From Dysidea avara (lineage: Eukaryota > Porifera > Demospongiae > Dictyoceratida > Dysideidae), in NCBI RefSeq assembly GCF_963678975.1, contig NC_089280.1:14211280-14275279 (forward strand): a stretch of DNA of 64,000 nt, written 5' to 3'. The number at the start of each line of letters is the position of its first letter. Within the stretch, counting starts at the first letter, position 1. Below are positions 32,710 to 48,589 of this stretch, piece after piece. A program made the position numbers and the translations under genes. The notes beneath the pieces are model-generated. The model was not told the origin of the DNA. It did no database searches and worked only from the letters and a program-made list of their open reading frames with translations.

Positions 32710-32800
32710 TGCCGCCCGCTATAATTCTCATTCTGATAATTGGGGCGGGCGGATGCAAGCGCATGCGCATGACGTGACGTCACATTGCAAAATGATCTGT
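32710..32800 (+). promoter_or_regulatory. Compact promoter: GC box, NRF1 site, CRE
   Basis: Within 45 bases lie a GC box (GGGGCGGG, 32742-32749), a perfect palindromic NRF1 site (GCGCATGCGC, 32759-32768) and a full CRE (TGACGTCA, 32775-32782) overlapped upstream by a second half-site (TGACG from 32770). All are common core elements of TATA-less metazoan promoters. The stretch is GC-rich in an AT-rich neighbourhood and lies about 105 bases before the ATG of the 212-aa gene. NRF1, SP/KLF and CREB/ATF factors are the expected binders; binding is inferred from motifs. Confidence 0.75.
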
Positions 32801-32886
32801 TTCCGCTGGGTCGTTTTAAAAGCAACGATCTCAGTCGCTTATGTTAAATTACAAATACCGGAACGATTGAAGCGATTGCAAGCTAA

Positions 32887-33525
32887 ATGGATCATCTATT
32901 TAATGCGATCATGTCCAGGCGGGCCAGTACTGGCACCGACGTCAACAGACAGAGTCCGTCCTATATTTCCAAGAAGAGAGCGTCTTTCGGTAGAAGACGT
33001 TTGCCACCCAGTCCTAGGTCGGATTGTACTAAAAGCATCATGAACAATTCTGAACTGGTAAACGCTGTGGATTCTCAACTGATGCAGATCAAAGAAGAGC
33101 TAGCAGCATTCCGCCAACAGGATACTCAGTTTAGAGAAAGAATGGACTCGCTTAGTGGCTCAGTCAGCGAATTAACTTCATCACGATCCAGTCTAAGTAG
33201 CTTTACTCCATCAGAATGCTCCGACTTGGGCTCGCTGGATGAACTAGCTAGTGAAGACGAAGAGGGCTTTGAACAACAAACTCCGCAGGCTGTTGGACAA
33301 AGAGTGTTAGCCCTCACACGTGACAAGTTGTACAACCGACCACCTGTAAGATGTTTTCACCTAAGACAGTCATCTGATCCCAGTTCACTGCACAGTCACA
33401 TAGAGTTACCCGAAGAAGAAACAAAAGCAATGGAAACACAGAGATGCAGTACATACTCAGCAGACCAAGCTGTCAATCTGTACCCACAGTACAATAACCC
33501 AGAAGAAATCAGCACCCTATTCTAA
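32887..33525 (+). CDS. 212-aa coiled-coil, Ser-rich and acidic protein, intronless host gene
   Basis: The ATG is directly preceded by an in-frame TAA, which fixes the start, and the frame ends in TAA at 33523-33525. Residues about 10-45 are basic with RRAS and KKRAS phosphosite-like motifs. About 52-85 form a likely coiled coil (QLMQIKEELAAFRQQ). About 86-100 are Ser-rich, 105-118 acidic (DELASEDEEGFE), then RVLALTRDKLYNRPP and a polar C-terminus. No signal peptide or membrane segment is seen, so it is probably cytosolic or nuclear. The coiled coil followed by Ser-rich and acidic parts loosely recalls the LURAP1/FAM89 adaptor family, but I would not assign it. The promoter just upstream and the lack of lesions mark it as the most credible host gene here. 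ATTAAA at 33984 may be its poly(A) signal. Confidence 0.7.
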   Translation: MDHLFNAIMSRRASTGTDVNRQSPSYISKKRASFGRRRLPPSPRSDCTKSIMNNSELVNAVDSQLMQIKEELAAFRQQDTQFRERMDSLSGSVSELTSSRSSLSSFTPSECSDLGSLDELASEDEEGFEQQTPQAVGQRVLALTRDKLYNRPPVRCFHLRQSSDPSSLHSHIELPEEETKAMETQRCSTYSADQAVNLYPQYNNPEEISTLF

Positions 33526-35970
<2,445 letters not shown>

Positions 35971-35973
35971 AGC

Positions 35974-36469
<496 letters not shown>

Positions 36470-36479
36470 ATGTACACAC

Positions 36480-39400
36480 TCTAGTTAGCTAACTCCAATG
36501 TTCACATATGAATCTGACCAATACTTTCTGAGTGATAACTCAATAGGTACTAAAAATTTATCATTTAAAAGGCATATAATTATATACTGCAAATTAGCAT
36601 TTTACAACAATTGCACTGATCAGAGATTGCATATATTATTATGCTGGATGTGCAGTTTAAATATAGGTTGAGGAAATATGTTGATATTAATTTTATTGAG
36701 CAGTCTCACATATAAAAACTTATTAGATTGATATATAGATTTCTTCCTTTGGATGTGTTTTTCATTTGTTCATACCCCATCTGGCAATGCTGCTACCCAA
36801 AACTGAACTCAGTATATGCTCAAGGGATACGAGAAGTAATTTGAAAGTATGCCAGTAAAATGGTGTTTAAATGTCAAGAGCTTGACTTTATTCATTAATT
36901 CCCTAGTTTAGAAGAATTTAAAAGTGCATCCCAGTATAGTGCATTGTTAATGTCAAGATGTCAAATTCAAATACTAACAATGTATGTTGCATGTGTACAG
37001 TAAATCCTGCTAGCCAATTTAGCTTAAGTTAGTAAACTTTATAATAGCGAGAGAGCACAAATGACTCCTATGTAACTTGATGGTCAAGAGTATTTGCTTT
37101 CTCATGCATGATGTATGTGTACCTATATTACCAGACAGAGTGTGAGGAATATTAAACAACCAGAAAAATTATCTTACATTTAGTTATCTGTGGCCATTAT
37201 TTTAACCACAAACAATGCATATACGTGCTATCAACAATGCTATTAATTGTACTATAGAATCAGTATAGATGTTTAAGAAAGTACAATACTTATTCATATG
37301 GCTTCAAGTGCTAGCTGTAAAAAATAGAATTCACTTTAGTGCATAATGGCTGTTTTGAAATCTTTCTCATAATCCATACATACTTGCCTTGGGTCAGATT
37401 TGCACGACAAAAACTCAGTGTTTTTAGCATACAACATCCAAATATAAATTATGTATTATTGATTAGTTGTTATTGTTACAGTCAGTTCACATTCACCTAA
37501 GCCTCCACCAAATATAGTTGTTCACTTCCAATAGTTTTGTACTAGAACAAGTATATTGTAAACATATATTTTGTGTGCCTGAATTGTTTATATTAATTGT
37601 ATGGGATACCTCATACATAACTCACTTGTTCTTTTCAGTATCAAAGTATTTTTTTATAAACAGTACCAACATTTAAAGAGCTTCACAGCATTACTAAATG
37701 TTTGGGTAGCTGGCTTATGTAATAAGAGTTATTAACAAGAAATGAGTGAACACAGACTATAGTTAGCTCTACAGACTCTCATTATTTTAATGACAGTCAT
37801 ACAACACATTTCCTAACTCTTTAAGTAGTTATCATTATGGGATTGGTAGATGAAAGAGATGAGGTAACTTTGAAGATGGTGATCAACTGAAAAAGTGAAA
37901 TGTGCTTACATATACAATACAATAAAATATAGTATACGTCATTCAATTTGTAATTCAAGCTGTTTGTAATAACCACTGTAATATAGCAATTAACTACTTG
38001 TGTTTCTTAATCGATGAAGTTGCTTTACTATGTATGATAGTCAACTTATGCATAGATACAACTAGCCAGCTTTATATTGCATTTGCTTGTATTATTAATA
38101 GCCATGAAAGAAAGTTATGTCAAATTGTACTGTGACCCGAGGTGCCAAATAACAAATAAGTTTACTTTAATTTTATACAATTGTAAACAAATTGTGACTG
38201 CCCACTAAATTATGGATGTTGTAAAGCTTGTATTTGTGGGTAGTACTAATGGCTAATAATTTGATGGTCTAATTTACTAAATGTGTAGCTCATTGTACAC
38301 TAAACACATTAGCTGCCTAACCCACAATGGAGTAAAGTATATTGAGTGTTGCAAATGGTAATATTATTCTATTGAAAGAGGAATGGTTGGTGCATGCCAA
38401 AGTAGCTATAGCGTGGTAGTAGGCATAGTACCCATTTCCTAGTTGTTAATGGGTCAGGGGGACAATTTAATATGATAAATATTTTGGTCTTCAATTTTAT
38501 ATATTATATATGTGAGGTATTTGTTTATGGATAAGTGGATTTAATTATATTATTGCCCACTTCTCTCTGCCTCCTAGTACATAGCATGCATGGCCTCTTC
38601 ACACATACCAGTATGTATGTATCAAAGTGTTCAATCATAGTGTTTAAAGACAAAGGAGACTAATGCACTTTGACCATATTGATGTGTTGTTAATCACATA
38701 GCTATAGAGAGTGATCATCCTCAAGTGTTTCAAGGTCAGAGGTGTGTTTCCATTCTCGGTCTCATAGCGGAGGTGTTTGCATGACATTTCTGTGTAACTA
38801 GTAAATCAGGAATCATTACCAAACACAACATATTAGGGTATGTAATTGTGCAATACTTGCAGTAGTTCTGTCTATAGTTTATTTACAATATGTATTTTGG
38901 TATGGACATGAGCAGTTGTACTGTTTTGGATTTGTTTGGTTTTCAGTTAGGTTTGATGTACAATGCATAATTAATGAGTACTGTTGACATTAATTTTGTG
39001 CATTGACTTTAGATTATCTTTCCATACAAATTTGATCACATGTATATGATACAAGGCTTGTAAGTTAGAGTTGTCTAGACATTGGTCACTGTGACATACA
39101 TGTATACATCATATAAACTGTGCAGTGTTACCATAACTATCCCTGACTCATATTGATGTATGTATGACTAATTATAAATTCTTCAGTCATAGAGTGTACA
39201 TACAAGACCATGACCAAACAGTGTACCATTAAAAAGAATGTCTCAGCAAAGAATTTATACTGATCAGGTACATTCATCATAAGTATCAGTCTAGGTTAGG
39301 TAACAGGCTGGAACAATTATACATATCCATATAATGCAAATATTTGATGATGAAAATCTTTGATGAATCAGGTGAATGAGCACTTTGATAAGTAAAATTT

Positions 39401-42400
39401 TAATGAAATGTATAAGAGAATCAATGTAACATTTTGAGAGGGGAAACATCAGTGAATTGCAATACAAATTGTTAAAATTTCCCCCATTAAACTTTTGGAC
39501 TAAACAGCATACAGTGTGGAATGCATTAATATTTTCAAGCATTACATGCACTCTTAATGATGAGCTATCTCAGTTGCTAATTGTTTTCATCATGTATTAT
39601 CATCATCTTTTTTCTCAACTGACAGACATAAGTACACTATGATAAAATATACTACTAACTGCCAGCATATATCAGCAGTGCCATAAGTGTGACCAGTGAT
39701 TTTAGTAGACGTAACACACACCTGGAATATGAAACTTTAATCATGCACAGGAAATTGTGGTGGTTTGATATGTCAATGTCAATGTATGTCAAGGTATACA
39801 GCTAGGCTAGCTATAATACTTTTGTAAAAGTTATGTCAAACTATATACCATGACCCTAGGCACCAAATAACAAACAAGTTTACCCAATTATTAAAGAAGT
39901 TATACAATTAAAATAACTGCTTACAATTCCTGCCACCACACGATGTTTGTAGATGTAGTTAGAGTTTCTTAATATGCGTATTAGGGCTGAAATGATCATG
40001 GATTTTTAGTATTTGAGTAGTCTCTATTAATGATCAACTGCTCATAAGTACTAACTACTTTTAGCCATAGCTATATGATATGTTTTGTAGGCATGCAACG
40101 TATCATATAAATAAAAATTATTAGTGCATTAAATAGTGCACAATGGGCAGCCACAAAATTTATTAATGACTATGACCCACTAGGGACCTGCTTGCAAGGT
40201 GAAAGCCTGTGCACCAGAAAACAAGAAACCTTGCACCAACACTCTTTTGAATGTAGAAAAAAACTCACAAACCAGGCAGTGACTTGATCCACAGACAGAT
40301 TGCAGCCTAAACAGGTTCCTGAGGAGCCACACATCCTGAGATCCAAATTTCCTTATGCTTTAGCAAGTTCTTAGTGGGTTAGTGATTAATAAATGATCAT
40401 GTATTATAGTACTGGTTGAATGCAGAGTGTATGGGCAGTGGTTTTGGATTTTAATTACAGTTGTTATGATCAGCTAGATAATGATATTCTTCCTGTTTCA
40501 TGTATAAAACATTCTCAATAATTCCACTAATTATTAATGCAAAGCAATGACATGTACTGTATCAGGGGTACGGCTTGTAAGTTTAAGTGTCCAGTTGGCT
40601 AGATATACGGATAACATTCATGTTTACATATATATATATACATAAATGCTGTAGCAATCTTTTGCAATGTTACACTATACATTCTAGAATTATACTGTTT
40701 GTGACTTGCAGTAGAACTATGTATGTACATCACAAGAATTTGTGCAATGGTAACAGACTGGTACGGTATAACATGTGTAAAGTAATTAATGCCTAGTCCA
40801 GGTTTTATTTCCTAGTCTTGTATAGACTGCAAACATAATATACTTTTACATTTACTTGTAGTATGATGACAAAATGCTGTATAGTTAGGGATGTTTGTAG
40901 GCTTCTTGTTCAATCACTACTGGGTTCTATATAAACTGCTTAAAAGTGTATTAAAAGCAATGAAATTGTCTTCAAACATATTAAAATGCTGTGAATTCTC
41001 ATTTTACAACTTTTCATATATGGCATTTGGGAATTATGAATTTGTACTGAAATCTCATAAAATTATGAAGTATCATTATTATTCCATTTTCACAAACTAT
41101 ATTGTTGAGTGATAAAGCAATGAAAATGTAACTACACAATCACTGGTAATATTTTACATCATTTTCACATGAAATTGATATACTGAAAATGTAATGATTT
41201 TTTGAGTACACCTTTTCATGACATTTTCATGTCCAATGTTTTGAACTATAACATAATGAAAAGTAAATAAATTTATTTTAATAAATATTTCATGGGATTT
41301 TCATAAAGTGCCTAAACTTACTCACCACAATGAATCAGTGGTGTAGTTAGTACCATCAAGGCAACCAAGGCAGTACGTTGGCCCAGGGTTGAATGAAAAG
41401 AGCTTTACTGCAAACGATTGATATTCTAATAGAGCAGTCAGCTCTGTAACAGTCAGTTTGGCTTGTCTTCTAAAATTTTCTGGCTACGTCTACACTAGTA
41501 ATTATCTAAACATGTTAAAAGCCTACTCAAAAAACTTTTATTAAAGTTCAGCACAGGCCATGCTATGAAAATGATGACTCATAAATCACAGATACAGACC
41601 AATTATGAGTATCTGTAACTACTGTCAAGAAGACATCATGGAATCTTCAAGGCCTCGACAGTGGAGTATCTAAATCAACAAGAAAAGCCAAACGTAATAA
41701 TTTATCAGTTCTGAAATGACAACTATTTTGAATCTGTTGTAAAAATTATTCTACAGTATATTATGCATTATAATGTGTGCACACACTTTTAGTATTGTAC
41801 TGACACATTTGATGTATAAACTGGAAAAAATAAACACGAATTAATAGACATGGCATGCTGTAATATTGTCATAGGACAAGAGTCTTACCAGGACACCAGC
41901 TGACTATGAGGACCTGTGAAAGTTACAGCAATAATGGCTATCCTTTACCAAATATATATTATAATTATCACATAATCACCTAAAATAAAATCCTTATTTA
42001 TAGCTTCATAGGTAAACTACGTATACACTGCCTCATGAACACTGTGACTGCTTTATTAGAGTGATTGACTGCTTTATTAGAGTATCTCAATCTTGTATGC
42101 ATTTTTTTGAAGGGGGGGCACGTACCCCATCCCCTCCCCCTGGATAGGATATACAGGTGATAAATAAACTGTTAGCACTTTTTCTCCACCCATGTAAAAG
42201 AAGGCAGTTCTATTAATCGAACTATTAGTGTACAAATCACCTTTACAATTGCTACGTACATGATGTACATAACTTGAATAGCTCAAATGAAATCTTGCAT
42301 GTCTCCATGTTTCCCCCATTTAACTGTATAGCACAAATGAATATTTTATCATATAATATTATTATGTAGTGGTGCATGCATGATCATTTGTAGGTTAGTG

Positions 42401-45380
42401 GTATACATTATAGATATTAATGTATTCATCCAGTATTTCTGATGGTTTAATTTTTAAGTTTGTGTATAGTATACATTGTAAAGGTTTGTATGGTTACAGT
42501 GCTTTGTATTCACATAAAAGTCTTATGAACAGATTTCCTTCATGATTTTTTAGTTACTAAAGAACAGATCATATTGATCACAGTGTATGAACACGTAGTG
42601 CAATCTCCCAGGGAAACAGTGTCCAGTAATTCCAAATGCCTACCTGTAACACAATAGCTAACAATAATAAGAATTACAGGTTGTTTTCCAGTGATTATTC
42701 ACTGGGTAATTACCAATACCCTTGGAAACAACCGCACTGTGATAGATACTCAAGGTGTCCATTAGATAATGTTAGTTGAAGAGTCCAATAGTCTTGATGC
42801 CAGGATAGTACATAGTGTATGAAATTTAGTACAGTTGCATAATTCAGCAGAGAATTAAACAAAGTATTCACTACATAATGTAGGCTGACTAGTATGTGGT
42901 CTAAAATGTACAGTATGATTTTGCATAATTTCATTCAAATATATAATTATGTTGAAATTCTAACTAAGAAATGTATATTTTTATAGCATTGTTAAACTTG
43001 AGTGTTATAATGAATTGATCCAATATTTTGTAGTGCATTTTGTTATCAATGACAGTGTTTTAAGGAAAGCAGGTTGCATGCATGTAAACAAACACATCAT
43101 ACATACAGTAACATAAGCACTATACAAGCTAGATTGGACCTTAGATCACCACAAAAAGGTATTTAACCACACTAGCATTCGTTGTAGGCCTACTCAGTAA
43201 ATATGCTGTCATGGTCAAACTCAAAATTGGTAATTTTGTACCAAGTCAATGGTCAAGGTCAAAAATTTGAAACCAACAATCAAATGGTTTAAATATTCAT
43301 TGCTACAAGTATGTGACAGGTCACACACTAGAATAGGCTTTTAAGTGCATGTAGGTCGAGATGAAATTTTGGTCAGTCAAAACTTTGACATTGGATCTAC
43401 CCACTACAACATGTCCCTATGTGACACCAACTACTATACAAAGTAAATGGGCATATAATCCAGACCCTGATAACCATGACACTTGAATACTTGTGTTTTT
43501 GAACTTTTTTTGTAATTTGGATGTATGGTGCCATGACAATATTGTATAGAGACCACATGCAGTAGTACTTGTACAATTAAACTACTACAACGTACTTATT
43601 TCACTAGAAATGTATTGATGTTTACTCGTAATGAATATATAATGACTTTAGTGGATTTACGATGATAATTTTATCAAACAGAATTTATATAATACCGTAC
43701 TAAAACATCCTATCTCAGAGCCTAAAATATTTTATCTCAGAGCTTCTAGATCAAGTAACAACATTGTACTGACAATTCAATTTTAAAATGGTACCTTAGA
43801 AGTCAGTGTCACTACTAGATGCCATTACACCTTAGGAAGATGGCCTAATCCCAATTTCCCCCCAGCTACATGCGGGCTTGGTCATAGGTGCAGGGGGCAG
43901 TCACATGACTTACAAGCAGACTTGGTCATCAGTTTTGCTGAGCAGAGACTGATGATTTGCTGAGAAGAGATTTTATTTTTCTATTGTAGGAGCACTTCTT
44001 GATTTAGTGGAGTAATGTAGCAAATTTGGAATGCTATAGAAGAGTGCATTATCTCTCTTGGTTATAAAAACCTAAAGGCCACATCAATTATTGTGTCTAC
44101 ATCCACTATCTCATGGTTTCACAGACATGATACAATGTCAGCTGCATACATACTCTATAATCATATTGTAGGACAATGTACAATGTTCTGTATGTGTGCA
44201 AGAAGAAAATAGAATACTATTACATATAACAAGATGTTTATAATATTTGTCTATATTTTCATTGTTGATTCAGTAATTAGCTATTTAGAGTTTTTAATAT
44301 GTGACTTCTTTATAAATGGTTGACTGCTCTATTAGAGTGTCAAGAGAGAAACCATCATTATTTTGATGAATGAAGTAATATGAGTCCTTGGGCACACACA
44401 ATCACAAAATAAATATCTCACAAGTGGATATGAGAAATGAAAAATTAAACTCAGTTATAACAAAAGAAGTGTACATAATTAAATACAGAAAGTGTATAGT
44501 CAATGATCTTTCATTACATGATTGATGAATAAAATTGAGCAGAAAAATGACTCCTCTAGTGGCTTCACTGCTTTCACTGCCTATTCCAGCAGAAGAAATC
44601 AATCACCATTTATTCAAATAAACTTCTGTTGCAAATTTGAGCTGAATCCACAAAATATTTTTCTTTTCACAACACTTAGAAAAAGTTGCTATAGCTCATG
44701 CATGTTATGATTGATTTACTTCAATGTTAGGGGCTAGCAAGAACGTGGCACAATGTATACGCACTTCAATTTTCAATGAAGAATAAGGGATATATGCTCT
44801 CAGTTTAATATGGATGATTTTTAAAATCATATATGCAATTAATTTTGTTATCACGCCTACACAGTAACAGGTTAAACCAATTGAAGAAACAGCTTTTATT
44901 TGTACATGGAGTATGATTGTAGCACAAGCCTTTTATGGTAATTGGAATAATGACTATGAAGTTGTAACAAAAAACCAACCAAGTGTTACAGTAACAAGTG
45001 CAAAATCTACTTTTGTAAATAAAAACAATTTGATGTCATGCCTACCAGACAAATTAACCACTTAATAGAATGAGCTGAAAATTTTCAGTGGTTTCAAAGA
45101 ATCAGATTAAAACCATTGTCAAAATGCAAAAACCAGCAATGCGTCATCAGTGAACGATCAAGGTACTGTACTCTAATAATGCAGTCATCCTATTAGAGTA
45201 TTCAGTTTATCTGTCAACTCTTAATTTGCTAGATCTTCCTTCTAGCTACAGGCAGACCTAGCATGCGCTCCTCAGTTAAGTTGGCTTAGGAGAAGGGGGA
45301 GCACATATATATTATATTGGCTGTCTTGTTTTCCTCTGAAATCATATAACTCTGTGCTTCATAAAACTACTTTCTGGGAT
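36480..45380. other. Long AT-rich region without a recognisable gene
   Basis: Nearly 9 kb with only short open frames and no domain motif I can support. At about 41980-42140 the phrases TAGCTTCATAGGTAA, GACTGCTTTATTAGAGT and a G-run with GGCACGTACCCC match the right part of the hAT-like MITE at 14880-15023. At about 40160-40400 a loose inverted pair (GACCCACTAGGGAC / GTTCTTAGTGGGTTAG) suggests another old MITE. Poly(T)/TTTTCAT-rich sequence near 40940-41310 resembles the CACTA-type MITE at 21203. Confidence 0.45.
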
Positions 45381-45384
45381 GCAG

Positions 45385-45705
45385 TTACACTTTGTTGCCA
45401 TTGACTACCATCTACCTGCCCTACGTCCTGTCCTTGTCACCATTTTTTGCCATAGAACATGCTCTGTATTGTCCAAAGGGTGAGTTTCCTTTGACATAAT
45501 GAAGGGTTGGGTATAACTTCCAATTTATTTTCTGAGGTCCGTAACAATGTTGCTGTTGAACCCCACCACTAGCCACATTTTCTGGTAATGCAGAACAGCC
45601 AACTGTGATGACCATGCAAGGCTTTACAATGCAGCTAGTAGCTTCTGGGAAGGGAGATTTGATAGGCCATACTTCAATGCTAAAAATGTAACCCTAGTGC
45701 ACCCT
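45385..45705 (+). pseudogene. Decayed LINE C-terminal fragment
   Basis: Across stops and frame changes, pieces match the intact frame at 22348-23397 in the same order: EHALYCPKGEFP (about 45456-45492) against DHALSSPKGGFP, then a VEPHH piece, then GFWEGRFDRP..N (about 45636-45690) against GFWGGRYEKC. The zinc-knuckle Cys that is Ser at 22.8 kb is still Cys here. It ends about 40 bases before the palindrome of composite copy B. Confidence 0.7.
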
Positions 45706-45743
45706 CAAATCATCTTCTCCACTCTGTGTACCAATGCTATAAT

Positions 45744-46069
45744 ATCTAATCAAAAACAGCCAAGCTGTAAAAAAAGGTGCGGCTCCTAAAAAGGCCAAGG
45801 TGAAAAAAGATGTGAAATCCAAGGTGGCGGCCAAGAAATGGCTGTGATGGTAGGTTAATGGTAAAAATTTAAATAACGACAATTCAGGTGAATTTTGTGC
45901 CAAGACCAAGCGGCACCAAATTCACCTGAATTGTTGTTATTAAAATTTTTACCATTAACCTACCATCACAGCCATTTCTTGGCCGCCACCTTGGATTTCA
46001 CATCTTTTTTCACCTTGGCCTTTTTAGGGGCCGCACATTTTTTTACAGCTTGGCTGTTTTTGATTAGAT
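45744..46069. repeat. Long palindrome, 5' module of composite repeat B
   Basis: Near-perfect inverted arms (ATCTAATCAAAAAC / GTTTTTGATTAGAT) and nearly identical to 2651-2978, including the loop. Confidence 0.92.
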
Positions 46070-46254
46070 ATCACTTCTTTTTGTATTTGTATACCCCAAA
46101 GCTGGCCATAGGCTGGCTTTGGGGCTTTTTTAACCTATCCTATTTCTTTACCACAGGAAGAATAAAAAGACAGAGCAGATTTTTAATACTTCAACTGTTT
46201 TTGATTTTATCAGTAATTATATAAATATATTTATTACATGTCTATTATTCCCTA

Positions 46255-48151
46255 CTGGATAACTTGTTCGCAGCTGATCTTTCTACTAAGGGACTTGAAA
46301 TGTAGCTAAACTCTCTACAGGTTGATTTGTTTGTAGCTGCACTCTCTACAGGGTGATTTGTTTGTAGAAGAACTCTCTACAGGATAGTTTCTTTGTCACT
46401 GAACTCTCTACAAGGTGACTTGCTTCTAGCTGGCTCTCTACAAGATGACTTCCTCTAGCTGATTTCTCTACAAGGTGACTTGTATCTAGCTGAACTATCT
46501 ACAGGATGATCTGTTTGTAACTGAAATCTCTACAGGGTGACTTGTTTCTAGCTTATCTCTCTATAGGGTAACTTATTTCTAGCTGAACTCTCTACAAAGT
46601 GGGTTCTTTGTAGCTGAATTCTCTACAAGATCACTTCTTCTAGCTGATCTCTCTATAGGGTGACCTGATCTCTCTGTAGGGTGACTTTTATCTAGCTGAA
46701 CACTCTACAGGGTGATTTGTTTGTAGCTGAACTCTCTACAGGGTAATTTATTTGCAGCTGAACTCTATGCAGGATGATTTGTTTGTAGCTGAACTCTCTA
46801 CAGGATGGTTTCTTTGTAGCTGAACTCTCTACAAGGTGACTTGCTTCTAGCTGATCTCTCTACAGGGTGACTTGTATAGCTGAACTCTCTACAGGGTGAT
46901 GTGTTTGTAACTGAACTCTCTACAGGGTGATTTGTTTGTAGCTGATCTCTCTACAGGGTGATTGTTTGTAGCTGAACTCTCTACAGGGTGATTTGGTTGT
47001 AGCTGATCTCTCTACAGTGGGTGATTTGTTTGTAGCTGAAATCTCTACAGGTTGATTTGTTTGTAACTGAAGTCTCTACACGGTGTTTTGTTTGTAGCTG
47101 ATCTCTCTACAGGATAATTTGTTTGTAACTGAACTCTCTAGAGGGTGATTTGTTTGTAACTGATCTCTCTAGAGGGTGATTTGTTTGTAGCTGATCTCTC
47201 TACAGGGTGATTTGGTTGTAGCTGATCTCTCTACAGTGGGTGATTTGTTTGTAACTGAAATATCTACAGGTTGATTTGTTTGTAGCTGAAGTCTCTACTC
47301 GGTGTTTTGTTTGTAGCTGATCTCTCTACAAGGTAATTTGTTTGTAGCTGAACTCACTGCAAGGTGATTTGTTTGTAGCTGATCTCTTTACAGGGTGATT
47401 TGCTTGTAACTGAATTCCCTATATTGTGTCTAGTTTCTAGCTGATCTCTCTACAGGTTGATTTATTTGTAGCTGAACTCTCTACAGGGTGATTGGTTTGT
47501 AGCTGAACTGTCTACAGGATTGTTTCTTTGTCACTGAACTCTCTACAAGGTGACTTGCTTCTAGCTGATCTCTGTAGACGGTGACTTCTTCTAGCTGATC
47601 TCTCTACAGGGTGACTTGTATAGCTGAACTCTCTACAGGGTGATCTGTTCATAGCTGAACTCTCTACGGGTTGATTTGTTTGTAGCTGAAATCTCTTGTT
47701 TCAAACTGATTTCACTGTAGGGTAACTTGTTTGTAGCTGAACTCTCTACAGGATGGTTTCTTTGTAGCTGAACTCTCTACAGAGTGATGTTTTTTGTAGC
47801 TGAACTCTATATAGGGTGATTTGTTTATAGCTGAACACTCTGCAGAGTGATTTGTTTGTAGTTGATCTCTCTACAGGGTTTCTTTGCAACTGAGATCTCT
47901 ACAGGGCAACTTCTTCTAACTGAGTTCTCTCTTGTTTCTAGCTGTTCTCTCTACAGAGTAACTTGTTTGTATAGCTGAACTCTTTACAGGTGGTTTTTTT
48001 TGGTTGCTGAACTCTCTACACTGTGACTTGTTTGTAGCAAAATTCTCTACAGAGTGACTTGTATGTAGCTAAATTCTCTACAGAGTGACTTACTTGTAGC
48101 TGAACATTGTATAAACTATAAAGTGACTTGTCTGTAGCTGAAATCTCTACA
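46255..48151 (+). repeat. 31-bp minisatellite array (copy B)
   Basis: About 60 imperfect units of the 31-bp repeat seen at 4040-5500. A longer-range pattern is visible: the GATTTG-TTGTAGCTGATC...GTGGGTGATTTG block near 46985-47090 recurs near 47205-47310, so segments of several units have been duplicated together. Confidence 0.93.
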
Positions 48152-48589
48152 CACAGTAAAAACAAAGTAGTGAACGTCACTACTTTATGTAGTGACGTTC
48201 ACTACTTTTAGAATCACTACAACGTAGTGAATTATCAAAGTAGTGAAGGTCACTACCAATGTAGTGACGTTCACTACATTTTAATTCACTACGTTGTAGT
48301 GAAATCATAATGTAGTGACGTTCACTACAAAAAGTAGTGACCTTCACTACATTTTAATTCACTACGTTGTAGTGAAATCATAATGTAGTGACGTTCACTA
48401 CAAAAAGTAGTGACCTTCACTACATTTTAATTCACTACGTTGTAGTGAAATCATAATGTAGTGACGTTCACTACAAAAAGTAGTGACCTTCACTACATTT
48501 TAATTCACTACGTTGTAGTGAAATCATAATGTAGTGACGGTCACTACAAAAAGTAGTGACCTTCACTACATTTATAAATTTTTACTATA
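48152..48589. repeat. Left terminal inverted repeat and subterminal array
   Basis: The 33-bp terminal repeat runs into about a dozen copies of GTAGTGACGTTCACTAC or close variants (arms GTAGTGA/TCACTAC around three bases). From about 48288 they form a regular 73-bp higher-order unit repeated about four times. Each copy contains TGACGT, a CRE half-site. In CACTA elements such repeats bind the element's own protein. Confidence 0.88.

Larger units (their letters stand above)
45744..48151 (+). mobile_element. Composite repeat copy B, left part
   Basis: Holds the palindrome (45744-46069), the CCCAAAGCTGGCC/GGCTTTGGGG hairpin (about 46094-46126) and the minisatellite (46255-48151). The array stops in mid-unit at CTCTACA, where the 11-kb element begins, and resumes at 59410. 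It matches copy A closely through the first two modules and lacks copy A's (AT)n-flanked insertion. Confidence 0.85.
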
